DNA from: Thiotrichaceae bacterium
GTDB taxonomy: Bacteria > Pseudomonadota > Gammaproteobacteria > Beggiatoales > Beggiatoaceae
Assembly: GCA_026991885.1 (NCBI GenBank)
Contig: JALXAQ010000175.1
Coordinates: 1 to 48,584 of the forward strand
DNA: 48,584 nucleotides
Direction of reading: 5' to 3'
Shown here: positions 37,601 through 46,571 of the stretch, piece after piece
Layout of the letters: every line of letters begins with the position of its first letter
Numbering within the stretch: the first letter of the stretch is position 1
Program-made: the position numbers and the translations under genes
The notes under the pieces: model-generated
The model's input: only the letters and a program-made list of their open reading frames with translations
Databases searched by the model: none
Told to the model about the DNA's origin: nothing

Positions 37601-39604
37601 CTTGTTGTACTGGATATAGCTTAAAAGCCGTCTTCAGGGTCCTCAAGCCCGCATTCGCGTTTAGTTTCAATCCTTGTTGTACTGGATATAGCTTAAAAGC
37701 ACTTGCAGATATTCTTGGAGTGGAAAACACTGAGAGTTTCAATCCTTGTTGTACTGGATATAGCTTAAAAGCGGGGTGGGTGGGTATCGGTGGAAAACCT
37801 TCTTTCACGTTTCAATCCTTGTTGTACTGGATATAGCTTAAAAGCGCGGCAACGCCAGACAGTACGGATAGTATAAAAAGTAGTTTCAATCCTTGTTGTA
37901 CTGGATATAGCTTAAAAGCTCGGATGTGAGTATTGCACAATTCCCTGATTTCAGGATGTTTCAATCCTTGTTGTACTGGATATAGCTTAAAAGCATAAAC
38001 TCCTAGTTTAGTTTAGCTAGCATAGTGCCTAGTTTCAATCCTTGTTGTACTGGATATAGCTTAAAAGCCCTGTGCAGTTGTCATAATTTGCGCTCCTTTG
38101 TATGGTTTCAATCCTTGTTGTACTGGATATAGCTTAAAAGCAAAAATTCGCTCGGCGGGTTCTTCTTCGACTTGAATGTTTCAATCCTTGTTGTACTGGA
38201 TATAGCTTAAAAGCCCAAAAAGAGATTCAGGATCGCGCTTTTCTCGCGATGTTTCAATCCTTGTTGTACTGGATATAGCTTAAAAGCGCAGAATGGAAAA
38301 ATATTTTTGTTGTGCGGGACTAGTTTCAATCCTTGTTGTACTGGATATAGCTTAAAAGCTGTTCAAATTGATGAGTACGGGGGGGGGTTATGAGGGGTTT
38401 CAATCCTTGTTGTACTGGATATAGCTTAAAAGCCTGGAACCATTTGGACGGAACCTTGGAAGCGATCAGTGTTTCAATCCTTGTTGTACTGGATATAGCT
38501 TAAAAGCGCGAGGGCCTGTCGTGGCTAGCGACAATAATGTATTGTTTCAATCCTTGTTGTACTGGATATAGCTTAAAAGCAGCGTTGCAGCGGCACTAAT
38601 TTTGGCACTAATTTTTTTGTTTCAATCCTTGTTGTACTGGATATAGCTTAAAAGCAAGGGTTGTTGGTGGACGGGGGCGGAAGAGAAAAAGTTTCAATCC
38701 TTGTTGTACTGGATATAGCTTAAAAGCAAAAGATAAGATAGAGATTCGGACACTCCGTTATTATGTTTCAATCCTTGTTGTACTGGATATAGCTTAAAAG
38801 CACCGAGCGATTTCATCAAACTTTCGCCAATATTATAGTTTCAATCCTTGTTGTACTGGATATAGCTTAAAAGCGTTTAGCTGCGTCAAATATGGAAATT
38901 TTTAATCCTTGTTTCAATCCTTGTTGTACTGGATATAGCTTAAAAGCACATGATGCGATACCCGAAAAATTTCTGGGGCGAAAGTTTCAATCCTTGTTGT
39001 ACTGGATATAGCTTAAAAGCCTTCTTTTTTACTTTTTTCATCTACTTATTATCCTTGGTTTCAATCCTTGTTGTACTGGATATAGCTTAAAAGCTCCTCG
39101 AATTGCTTTAGAACCGCCGCCGCGTCTTGTTGTTTCAATCCTTGTTGTACTGGATATAGCTTAAAAGCAAGTAATGATATGCCGTCCTTGAAAATGACCG
39201 TAAAGTTTCAATCCTTGTTGTACTGGATATAGCTTAAAAGCACCAATTTCTTCAATATATAATCCGTCTTAAAAATGTTTCAATCCTTGTTGTACTGGAT
39301 ATAGCTTAAAAGCCCCATGTTTTACCAAGCCCACTCAAACCTGATAAGTTTCAATCCTTGTTGTACTGGATATAGCTTAAAAGCTGGAACATACCAAGTT
39401 GACCAAAGAAAATTCTCTGAGTTTCAATCCTTGTTGTACTGGATATAGCTTAAAAGCCCCACCCCCAACAAGCAACTCTGAGAAATTTATGGGGTTTCAA
39501 TCCTTGTTGTACTGGATATAGCTTAAAAGCAGCCATCAGGAAAATGGTTTTTATGCTGATATGACATGTTTCAATCCTTGTTGTACTGGATATAGCTTAA
39601 AAGC
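34684..39604 (-). CRISPR. Type I-B CRISPR array, 68 repeats and 67 spacers
   Basis: Counted by hand: 68 copies of a 37-nt repeat, all identical as read, beginning GTTTCAATCC and ending GCTTAAAAGC on the plus strand. Spacers are 33-38 nt except spacer 4 (24 nt, 34944-34967). Read on the minus strand the repeat ends ATTGAAAC, the usual 8-nt 5' handle of type I-B crRNAs. So transcription is leftward, the same direction as the cas operon, and the leader lies at 39605-39893. Spacers 18 and 19 are identical. Several spacer pairs are variants of one target (see findings). Newest spacers should be at the 39.6-kb end. Confidence 0.98.
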
Positions 39605-39893
39605 ATCGTAATCTAAAAAAAAACATAAAAATCAATAATTTGTCTAATGTTTAGACCCGCCCAAAATGACCCAAAATTTACCAAAATCTCCTTGAGAATT
39701 CCAGTTTTTTGACCAATTTTTCATCGAAAGGTTGCTAATTTTATATAAAATTATCAATAAATTACAAATTAATCTACCCTTGACTCAAATAAATTTAGGT
39801 TAATAACAACATAATTATTATGGGTTATCAGATCATTATTGGGCTGCTCATGACGGATAGTAACTTATCACAACTCATTAAATATAGCAACCC
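39605..39893 (-). promoter_or_regulatory. CRISPR leader
   Basis: This AT-rich 289-bp stretch between cas4 and the first (newest) repeat holds no gene and sits where a leader is expected. On the minus strand TTGTAA and TATAAA, 16 bases apart (about 39740-39767), could form its promoter. A-rich runs lie next to the repeat. Leader status is inferred from position and repeat orientation. Confidence 0.7.
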
Positions 39894-40505
39894 CTAAACG
39901 CAAATATTTCGATAACAACAATCAATACAATGATTTCGATTAGGGGCGCGTCTGGGTATTTGCCCCGATTTAACAATCATGAAAATTTCATCTAGTATCT
40001 TTTCAATTTCTTTGAAATCTTCTGCTAATACTGGCACCTCATATAATTTTTGATGACCACGAATATACGCGACAAAACCCTTATTAACTTCACGGTTATA
40101 GATTTCTCGTATGAGCAAAGCGTAAATCCGTATTTGTATTTGATGGGTCTTAAATACCACATCATGTTCACTCGCTAAAGTGTACTTATAATCCAGTGGT
40201 GCCATTGTACCGTCCTTTAACCAAAGGACTTCGTCCACAATACCCCGTAAACGCAATTTTGGCGAACCCAAATAAACGTTATTTTGTTTGTTCACTACCC
40301 CAATTTTGCGACGAAAATAAAATTTATTTTCGATTTCTCGCCTGTGATGTATTTCTTTACCTTTTAATACTTTATAACGCCTCTCCTCGTGCTGAGGAAT
40401 ATTTTGGACATTCATAAACCATGTAAAACGTGGACACCACAAATGTTCTAACACCTCAGTGGGTGTTAGCATAGACTCAATTTGACTGTTCATGGTATTA
40501 CTCAT
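39894..40505 (-). CDS. cas4: CRISPR nuclease Cas4
   Basis: The 203-aa protein has the four Fe-S cysteines split as in Cas4 (C24; C193, C196, C202 in CIDCCYRNIC) and the RecB-type nuclease residues D91 and D105-Y-K107, with Q/Y motif QIQIRIYAL near 122. Cas4 trims prespacers and helps choose those with a correct PAM. It is the last gene before the leader, overlapping cas2 by 4 bases. In many type I-B operons cas4 precedes cas1; here it follows cas2. Confidence 0.93.
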   Translation of the reverse strand: MSNTMNSQIESMLTPTEVLEHLWCPRFTWFMNVQNIPQHEERRYKVLKGKEIHHRREIENKFYFRRKIGVVNKQNNVYLGSPKLRLRGIVDEVLWLKDGTMAPLDYKYTLASEHDVVFKTHQIQIRIYALLIREIYNREVNKGFVAYIRGHQKLYEVPVLAEDFKEIEKILDEIFMIVKSGQIPRRAPNRNHCIDCCYRNICV

Positions 40506-40807
40506 AAAAACAATGCCTTAACTTCGTCCGTTACCAATTTTTTGTCAAACGCCTGACCCATCGTTTGCACTTTTTGAAAATCAGGCTGGCAGAGTGGAAA
40601 AACATAAACAGAATCAGTCTGTTCGTCAATGAAGTCCTCAATTTGCATAGTTAACTCATCTAGTCGATTGCGGGCGATACTACCCAAAAACACTGATTTT
40701 TGTACGTGATATAGCCCGGCTTCTTTACACCGTTTCGCCACTTTGGTACGTGACTTATTAATTGTAATGTCATAGATGAGCCAAACTAAAGTTTCATTGG
40801 GTTTCAT
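40502..40807 (-). CDS. cas2: CRISPR protein Cas2 (type I-B locus)
   Basis: The 101-aa protein has the N-terminal strand VWLIYDITINKSRTKVAKRC with D13, and SVFLGSIARNRLDEL. It is the scaffold of the Cas1-Cas2 integrase. It overlaps cas1 by 4 bases and cas4 by 4, so adaptation genes are translated together. Confidence 0.94.
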   Translation of the reverse strand: MKPNETLVWLIYDITINKSRTKVAKRCKEAGLYHVQKSVFLGSIARNRLDELTMQIEDFIDEQTDSVYVFPLCQPDFQKVQTMGQAFDKKLVTDEVKALFL

Positions 40808-41778
40808 TTCAATTCTCCAATTTGATTGGCGATTTCATGGCAATCCAATTGCACCGTTTCACGGCGTTTGACATTACGATTACGATAGCGGAGTTTTTCA
40901 TCAAGAAAATTATCAAAACGAGTCATCAAGACTGCTTTACCTTCTTTATTGAGCGTTAGCCCATTATGCAATTTATCGAACATATCCCGTTTGACTTGAC
41001 GTGTGGCAAATAAACTGACAACCGTTTCATCAGCCCAAATGCGATAACATTCAATTAAATCAAATACTAATGATTTTTTATTATAGTTATCAGTGTGTAT
41101 AAATCCCACATAAGGATCTAAGCCTGCCAAAATACCAGCCCGTTCTACCGTACTATATAAAACACCATAGGCATAATTCAACAAACAATTGAATTCATCT
41201 TTGGCTGGTCGTCTTGAGCGTTCCTTAAAACGATACTGTTCTGACAACAATAAATTGATAGCCTCCCAATATCTTTGCCCTGCATGCGCCTCCAAAATGA
41301 AAAGTTGTTCGCGCATTTCGTCTAAAGTGCCGACAAGTGCAGCTACTTTGTCTCGTCCAGCACGTAATTTATCAATTTTTTCAGTCAGTGCCACAGAGGC
41401 GCGTGGACGTTTTTGTCGTGCTGAAATCAGATAATCAATTTGATTATCAATTTTACGCAGCATCCAAGACAAAGCCAATTTAAAACCGTCTTCCGTATCC
41501 GCAATGCGTAGTTGTTGGCGACGAATAGCCGTGGTGGAACCCGGTTTGCCATGCCAAACCCGCCCGTAAGGACCACCAAATTTGTCCATAAAAACGATGT
41601 CGATATTTTTTTCGATAGCCAATTGAATGGCATCCGTAGAAAGTGTTGCCCCTGTCGTAATGAGAATAGATCGGACTTTTCTGGCCGAAATTTCGTTTTT
41701 TTCTTCTTTGACTTTAATGACAAATAATTCACCATTACGATGAAGATAAGAGCCAAAAGTTGTGAGAACGAGGTTCAT
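40804..41778 (-). CDS. cas1: CRISPR integrase Cas1 (type I-B locus)
   Basis: The 324-aa protein has catalytic E163 (ILEAHAGQRYW), H228 (GFIHTDNYN) and D240/E243 (VFDLIEC), and the DKFGGPYGRVW block near residue 65. It integrates prespacers at the leader-proximal repeat. It is separated from cas6 by 57 bases that hold an AGGAGTCCAA-family hairpin, the only sizeable gap in the operon. Clearly different from the orphan Cas1 at 7487-8428. Confidence 0.95.
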   Translation of the reverse strand: MNLVLTTFGSYLHRNGELFVIKVKEEKNEISARKVRSILITTGATLSTDAIQLAIEKNIDIVFMDKFGGPYGRVWHGKPGSTTAIRRQQLRIADTEDGFKLALSWMLRKIDNQIDYLISARQKRPRASVALTEKIDKLRAGRDKVAALVGTLDEMREQLFILEAHAGQRYWEAINLLLSEQYRFKERSRRPAKDEFNCLLNYAYGVLYSTVERAGILAGLDPYVGFIHTDNYNKKSLVFDLIECYRIWADETVVSLFATRQVKRDMFDKLHNGLTLNKEGKAVLMTRFDNFLDEKLRYRNRNVKRRETVQLDCHEIANQIGELK

Positions 41779-41790
41779 TATTGATTTTTT

Positions 41791-41834
41791 CCTAAAGAGT
41801 CCAAAATGTCCAAAATAAATCTTGGACTCCTAAA
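41791..41834. repeat. Dispersed inverted repeat inside the cas operon
   Basis: CCTAAAGAGTCCAAAA pairs imperfectly with CTTGGACTCCTAAAG. It is a variant of the 18338-18374 family and lies between cas6 and cas1. It could attenuate transcription between the interference and adaptation genes, which is inference. Confidence 0.6.
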
Positions 41835-41835
41835 G

Positions 41836-42525
41836 TTAATGAAGAATAGGCTCAATCCATCCATACCCATGACTCACTGCTTGTCCAATGCCCAAACCTG
41901 AAGGTAATAGCGCATTACAAGCAAAATCACCTTTGATACCAAGCATCGTTTGATTTTTATAGCGACAGGGAGAAATTTCAATCTGACTAAACGACGCATA
42001 CAATTGTACATCAAAATTCACTCTCAACCCCCGCATCGCACTGAGCAACTGTGCTACCAGCAAACGATCTCGCTCATACTGTTGTGTGATTTCAGAAGAA
42101 ATTTTTTTGTATTTATTATAATTTTCTTGATTAAACAATAATAGTGGACTCGCCAGACGATAATGTAGCAAATAATCATGGATGCCAAATTGGGCATATT
42201 GTGTTGATATCATGGCATCCGAAACAATCACCTGTTCTCTACCGATTGTCAGTGGCAAATCTAACCAAGGCATATTAAGCAATGTATCCGCCCCGGTAAA
42301 CCACCCAGCAACAACACCATATCCCCCTTTCCAACGATATTGAATGTGGGGATAGCGATAAAGTGGTTTGCCCTCGCTATCATGTTGATGAAAACGGTCA
42401 TCATCAGGAAAAGCGTGGGCAATCGCGCCGCGAAGTTGACGTGCCCTACTAGACGCAGCCCCACTCAGGGGCGAATACCAGCGTAATTCGACGCTCGCGT
42501 AAGGGATTCGAGCTAAAAGAGGCAT
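41836..42525 (-). CDS. cas6: crRNA-processing endoribonuclease Cas6b
   Basis: The 229-aa protein matches the Cas6b type: LRGAIAHAFPDDDRFHQHDS near residue 31, YRYPHIQYRWKGGYGVVAGW near 56, LLFNQENYNKYKKIS near 128, and the C-terminal Gly-rich loop SGLGIGQAVSHGYGWIEP. Cas6 cuts the repeat RNA 8 nt before the spacer and stays on the 3' hairpin. It overlaps the cas3 end by 13 bases. Its position after cas3 rather than first in the operon is uncommon. Confidence 0.85.
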   Translation of the reverse strand: MPLLARIPYASVELRWYSPLSGAASSRARQLRGAIAHAFPDDDRFHQHDSEGKPLYRYPHIQYRWKGGYGVVAGWFTGADTLLNMPWLDLPLTIGREQVIVSDAMISTQYAQFGIHDYLLHYRLASPLLLFNQENYNKYKKISSEITQQYERDRLLVAQLLSAMRGLRVNFDVQLYASFSQIEISPCRYKNQTMLGIKGDFACNALLPSGLGIGQAVSHGYGWIEPILH

Positions 42526-44891
42526 ATTGATGACTCCTTGGATAGTGTAATAAAACCAGTTTCAGGGCTATAAGTGTCTTCACCAGCCTCTACTCTGGTA
42601 ATAGGATCATCGGGTGGATTATCAATATCAATCGCTACCTGAATCACTCGTTCATAAAACGCTTTGCGTATGCTTGCAAAGGCTCTTTCTTTTTCCCAAT
42701 GTGACAAATCATCACTATCATATAATTCACGATATTCGTTCCATAACTTATCATCCGATTGGCGTAATTCTCCTTGAACATCGACACCAACAATAAATAG
42801 AGATTGTTTGCGATAATTATCAAGAATGAGCTTAAAACGACTTTGAATGGTTTCAAAATCACCCTCTTTGAGCCATTCGTCAACCGGTGCTTGCTCAATA
42901 CGATTCCAAGACGGATCCCAACAAGCTTTGAAATAGCGTTCACTGAGTTGCAAAAAATCGCATTCATTCCAAAGAGATTGTTGAGCTAATATTTCTTGAG
43001 TCGCCTCAATCAGTGGCGTATCATAAACTCGTTGCCATAATGGACTACCCTGACTATCATGTAATTCCCATAAATGCACTTCACCAACGGCATCTAAATC
43101 ATTATGGCGATTACAGCGCCCGGCTGATTGAATGACTGAATCCAGCGGCGCAAAATCTCGATGCACCACTGGAAAACTGAGATCAACGCCTGCCTCAACT
43201 AATTGGGTTGAAATGACAAGGCAAGGCTTATTTTGTCTGAGTAGCCGCTGAATTAAATAAATACGCACCCGTCGTTCTCGCGGCGTGAGTAGCGTTGATA
43301 AAGCCATGACGGCTCTGTCTGGAAACGCCGCCTTAAATTTATCAAACAAAAACTTAACCGCTTTTTTCTGATTGACTATAATTAAGATAGAACGTAAATC
43401 AGATTGATATTTATCAATAAAATGCTGAGCAAACTCATCCAAAGTCAAAGAATCTTCATAATGGAGTTGAACCCGCGACAAGGCACGAAAATAATGCGGA
43501 TGACTCGGCAATAATTCCGTCGCCTCTTTATCTGGGCGAAAAATCAAAGGGCGGGTAGCTGTCAACAAGACAAAACGAGTACCTAGTGATTGGGCAACGG
43601 CTTGAAAGAGATGACGCAATGCCGCCCAATATTTTAAGGGAATCGCTTGCACTTCATCCATCAAAACGATACTCCCGCTCAATTGCCCCGCCCGTTTTAA
43701 ATTAGCGTTTTCTTTAGAGAGTAGAGAATGTAATAACTGATAAAACGTTGTCACAACCAATTCACTTTGCCACGTTTCCGTCAACAATTGCCCCGCGCCA
43801 TCCACATCATACTCGGCATTATCCGTTTTATACAGTCCATCGACAAGATGATGATGTTTTAGCAACAAATCGTCTTCGCGTTCTCTTTGGCTTAAAAAAC
43901 CATTCGCTTTGAGAACGGCACGAAATACGGCATGATTTTGATCAATCACAGAAGTCAATGGTAAACAATAAATAATGCGTGGACTATAGCCTTGATTTTT
44001 TTCGATTTCAGCGCGTATTAACAAAGCCGCATTCAGGATAGCCAGCGTTTTACCTGAGCCCGTCGGCGCCGTCAAAGAAAACAAAGCCTTATCTAAATTG
44101 GCTTGCCAAGTTTGCACGATTTCAACCGCTATCTTTTCTCGATATTTATTTAACAGCGTATCAATCGCAAATTTTGGTTGTCTTTGCTTAAATATCTCGA
44201 CAGCTTGAGATGGCAAACTTTGCCGCTTGATATGTCCACCTTGCATAGCCGCATCAATTTTATCCACCGCCAACAAGCTGCCAAATCCAGCCAAAAACAT
44301 AACCGCCTGATCAAGTGCCGTGAAAGCCTCATCAATCTCAAAGGGTACATCCAAAAGACAAATTTGCAACTGTTCAAAAGTCAGCGGAGGTAAAGTATTC
44401 AGTTGTTTCGGGAATGGAGCGGAGCGGATTTCCCGAATCAAATACAGCCGAATACCGGCTAAATCCATTGAATTCAATTGCTTGACTAAATTATCATCAA
44501 ATTCAATATCATATTGGACATGTTCTAATGCGCGTATCCAACTATCAAAACTCAAGGCACCATGATGGCGTAACACGGCGAGAAAAATAGATAATCTCAT
44601 CCATAAAGGCAAATCCATTTGTGTGGAGTACCACCAAGATAAGACTGCGCCGCTTTTGGCATGGGGAGTCAACTTATTTTTCTTATTCTTTTGCAACCTT
44701 TGAATTTGAAAATAATAGCTTGCTTTACCCATATCATGAAACAGTCCGGCAAGAAAGGCGATTAAACGCACATCAGGATTAGCGGTGGGGGCAATCGAAT
44801 CTAAAGCCCTTTCTGCCACACGCAGCAAATGCTTAGATAAAGGATCATTAGGATGCGCCAAGGTTTGGGAAAAAGGCAATGGTTTCATCAT
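42513..44891 (-). CDS. cas3: CRISPR helicase-nuclease Cas3
   Basis: The 792-aa protein has the HD nuclease domain first (HLL at 21, FHDMGK at 51-56, H77, RHH at 108-110) and then the SF2 helicase: APTGSGKT (275-282), DEVQ (412-415), TATRP (444-448), EAGVDLSFPVVHRDFAPLDS (from 566) and QSAGRCNR (588-595). It unwinds and degrades target DNA after Cascade binding. All catalytic motifs are present. It overlaps cas5 by 44 bases and cas6 by 13. Confidence 0.96.
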   Translation of the reverse strand: MMKPLPFSQTLAHPNDPLSKHLLRVAERALDSIAPTANPDVRLIAFLAGLFHDMGKASYYFQIQRLQKNKKNKLTPHAKSGAVLSWWYSTQMDLPLWMRLSIFLAVLRHHGALSFDSWIRALEHVQYDIEFDDNLVKQLNSMDLAGIRLYLIREIRSAPFPKQLNTLPPLTFEQLQICLLDVPFEIDEAFTALDQAVMFLAGFGSLLAVDKIDAAMQGGHIKRQSLPSQAVEIFKQRQPKFAIDTLLNKYREKIAVEIVQTWQANLDKALFSLTAPTGSGKTLAILNAALLIRAEIEKNQGYSPRIIYCLPLTSVIDQNHAVFRAVLKANGFLSQREREDDLLLKHHHLVDGLYKTDNAEYDVDGAGQLLTETWQSELVVTTFYQLLHSLLSKENANLKRAGQLSGSIVLMDEVQAIPLKYWAALRHLFQAVAQSLGTRFVLLTATRPLIFRPDKEATELLPSHPHYFRALSRVQLHYEDSLTLDEFAQHFIDKYQSDLRSILIIVNQKKAVKFLFDKFKAAFPDRAVMALSTLLTPRERRVRIYLIQRLLRQNKPCLVISTQLVEAGVDLSFPVVHRDFAPLDSVIQSAGRCNRHNDLDAVGEVHLWELHDSQGSPLWQRVYDTPLIEATQEILAQQSLWNECDFLQLSERYFKACWDPSWNRIEQAPVDEWLKEGDFETIQSRFKLILDNYRKQSLFIVGVDVQGELRQSDDKLWNEYRELYDSDDLSHWEKERAFASIRKAFYERVIQVAIDIDNPPDDPITRVEAGEDTYSPETGFITLSKESSICLF

Positions 44892-45588
44892 TTACTCGAA
44901 AAAATACCTTATCGTCACCACCCTGTCCCCGTATTTTCTGAGCATTTTCAGCGACAACGACTTCTTGATAACGATGGACGAATCGTTGACTATCCATCAC
45001 AGCGGGCACACGGAGCCGGTGATAACGACGATTATCATCATAATGGATTTTAAGATTTTCAGACTGGGGAACAACGGTAGCCGTCTCCCATTCTTCTTGA
45101 ACCTCTAGCGGTTGCGCTTGCCACTCACCGACCCATTCCAGATCAGCAAGACAGGAAGCCAGCCCCAAAACAGGCGTATAAACAGTTTGTCCCCTCCTTA
45201 AATTTTCCACCAAACTGGCATGGGCATCATCAGGCAAATTTGCCACATAAATGCGATAAGCTGGCGACTTAATAAATTCATAAGGCAATTGTATATGTGA
45301 ATTTTTATCCGCTTTTGGACGGAAAAATGCGTCCGTACCATCCTTAGTGTTAAGTAAATTAATGGCAGTCCGAAATACCCGAATAGGTTCAAGCAAACGG
45401 ATACCTATGCGTACTGATTGCCAAGCTAAGCGTTCATGGTATTCTGCTTTCGCATAACCGACAATCGCGCCCAATATCCCCAACACCGCAGTCGGTGGGG
45501 GAAAAGGATAGCTAACTGGACTCATAGAAGAATAAGGCTTTTTAAAATGGGCATATTCGCCCCAAATATCAAAGACAATACAGTGCAT
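44848..45588 (-). CDS. cas5: Cascade subunit Cas5 (type I-B)
   Basis: The 246-aa RAMP protein has the Cas5 N-terminus FDIWGEYAHFKKPYSSMSPV, then SYPFPPPTAVLGILGAIVGY, which is the Cas5h/Cas5b pattern. It caps the 5' handle of the crRNA in Cascade. Two bases separate it from cas7, and its end overlaps cas3. Confidence 0.93.
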   Translation of the reverse strand: MHCIVFDIWGEYAHFKKPYSSMSPVSYPFPPPTAVLGILGAIVGYAKAEYHERLAWQSVRIGIRLLEPIRVFRTAINLLNTKDGTDAFFRPKADKNSHIQLPYEFIKSPAYRIYVANLPDDAHASLVENLRRGQTVYTPVLGLASCLADLEWVGEWQAQPLEVQEEWETATVVPQSENLKIHYDDNRRYHRLRVPAVMDSQRFVHRYQEVVVAENAQKIRGQGGDDKVFFRVNDETIAFFPNLGAS

Positions 45589-45590
45589 AA

Positions 45591-46571
45591 TTACAATTTA
45601 TTCACGGATAAACCGGATTGTTCTGCCAAACTGATAAAATCGGCTTTAAGCTCTCCAGACTGACATTGCAATAGCTTATCTTGTTTAATAGAGAGATGAG
45701 CCTCACAATCCTTAAAAGCCTCCAGTAATTGTGAAACATCCAAAAGATAATCATCGGTAGAACGCAAAGCCGTATCAGCCACTTTTTTTTCTACCATTTT
45801 GACGCGCCTTGGCAATTTACCAGCACGTTGTCCGGGAGCATATTCAGCTAATACAAGCAATAAAGGATCATGTCCCATTTTGGAATGGGTATTCAAAGCC
45901 GCAGTTCCCCACCAGAGCCCTTGGAGCAAATGTTGTAAATCCGCCTCAGTCATTTTTGTCGTTTGGGCGGCGACTTCGTTGACAACACCATAGCTGGCAA
46001 TCAGAGCATAAGGGAGTAACCAGCGTTCAGCAAAAGACTTTTGATTAGCGGTTTTGTTACCCGCAAAAGCGGCAGTTTGTTGCACCATGACGGGCGCCAC
46101 TTGATGAAGTGAACGATTAAAGGCCGAAAATTGTACGGGACCCGTTAATTGTATAGAGGCTTCATCTTTTCCCAATGGCAGTGCCGTCCCAAACAAACGC
46201 GCGTCTATACAATGAGATAAAATAACCTCCTGTAATGCTTCGCGTTTTTCGCCTTTTTTCTTGCCCTTAGCAGATTTTAGCAATTGTTCAAATTGTTTGG
46301 CGCGATCTTTACCTTCAGAAAGATAACCATCTGATTTCTCAGTGTCTCGAATAAGCACTTCCATACCATTTGCCAAACGCTTGTCCACATCCGGTTCTTG
46401 AGCGAGAAAATAATCGCGCACTGTACGTTTGATGCGGACATCCGTCACCGTAGCCTCGCCAGTTTCAGGATCAGTGCGAGGACGGTTTTCATCTAAAGGA
46501 TCGCCGTTAGGATTGCAATCCTTGCACTCGTACAAAAACAGAATTTCATAACGCTTAGTTAAGCCGCTCAT
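45591..46571 (-). CDS. cas7: Cascade backbone subunit Cas7 (Csh2-like)
   Basis: The 326-aa protein has EILFLYECKDCNPNGDPLDE and TDVRIKRTVRDYFLAQ, the start of the Cas7/Csh2 (type I-B) family. Copies of Cas7 polymerise along the crRNA spacer. It overlaps the cas8 stop by 1 base. Confidence 0.94.
   Translation of the reverse strand: MSGLTKRYEILFLYECKDCNPNGDPLDENRPRTDPETGEATVTDVRIKRTVRDYFLAQEPDVDKRLANGMEVLIRDTEKSDGYLSEGKDRAKQFEQLLKSAKGKKKGEKREALQEVILSHCIDARLFGTALPLGKDEASIQLTGPVQFSAFNRSLHQVAPVMVQQTAAFAGNKTANQKSFAERWLLPYALIASYGVVNEVAAQTTKMTEADLQHLLQGLWWGTAALNTHSKMGHDPLLLVLAEYAPGQRAGKLPRRVKMVEKKVADTALRSTDDYLLDVSQLLEAFKDCEAHLSIKQDKLLQCQSGELKADFISLAEQSGLSVNKL

Noticed and set aside
36790-37808. Open frames with repeated FNPCCTGYSLKA or AFKLYPVQQGLK peptides
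   Set aside because: They are translations of the CRISPR repeat on each strand, not genes.
38875-38910. Partial repeat (AATCCTT) at the end of spacer 58
   Set aside because: Seven bases next to a repeat can arise by chance; not evidence of a damaged repeat.
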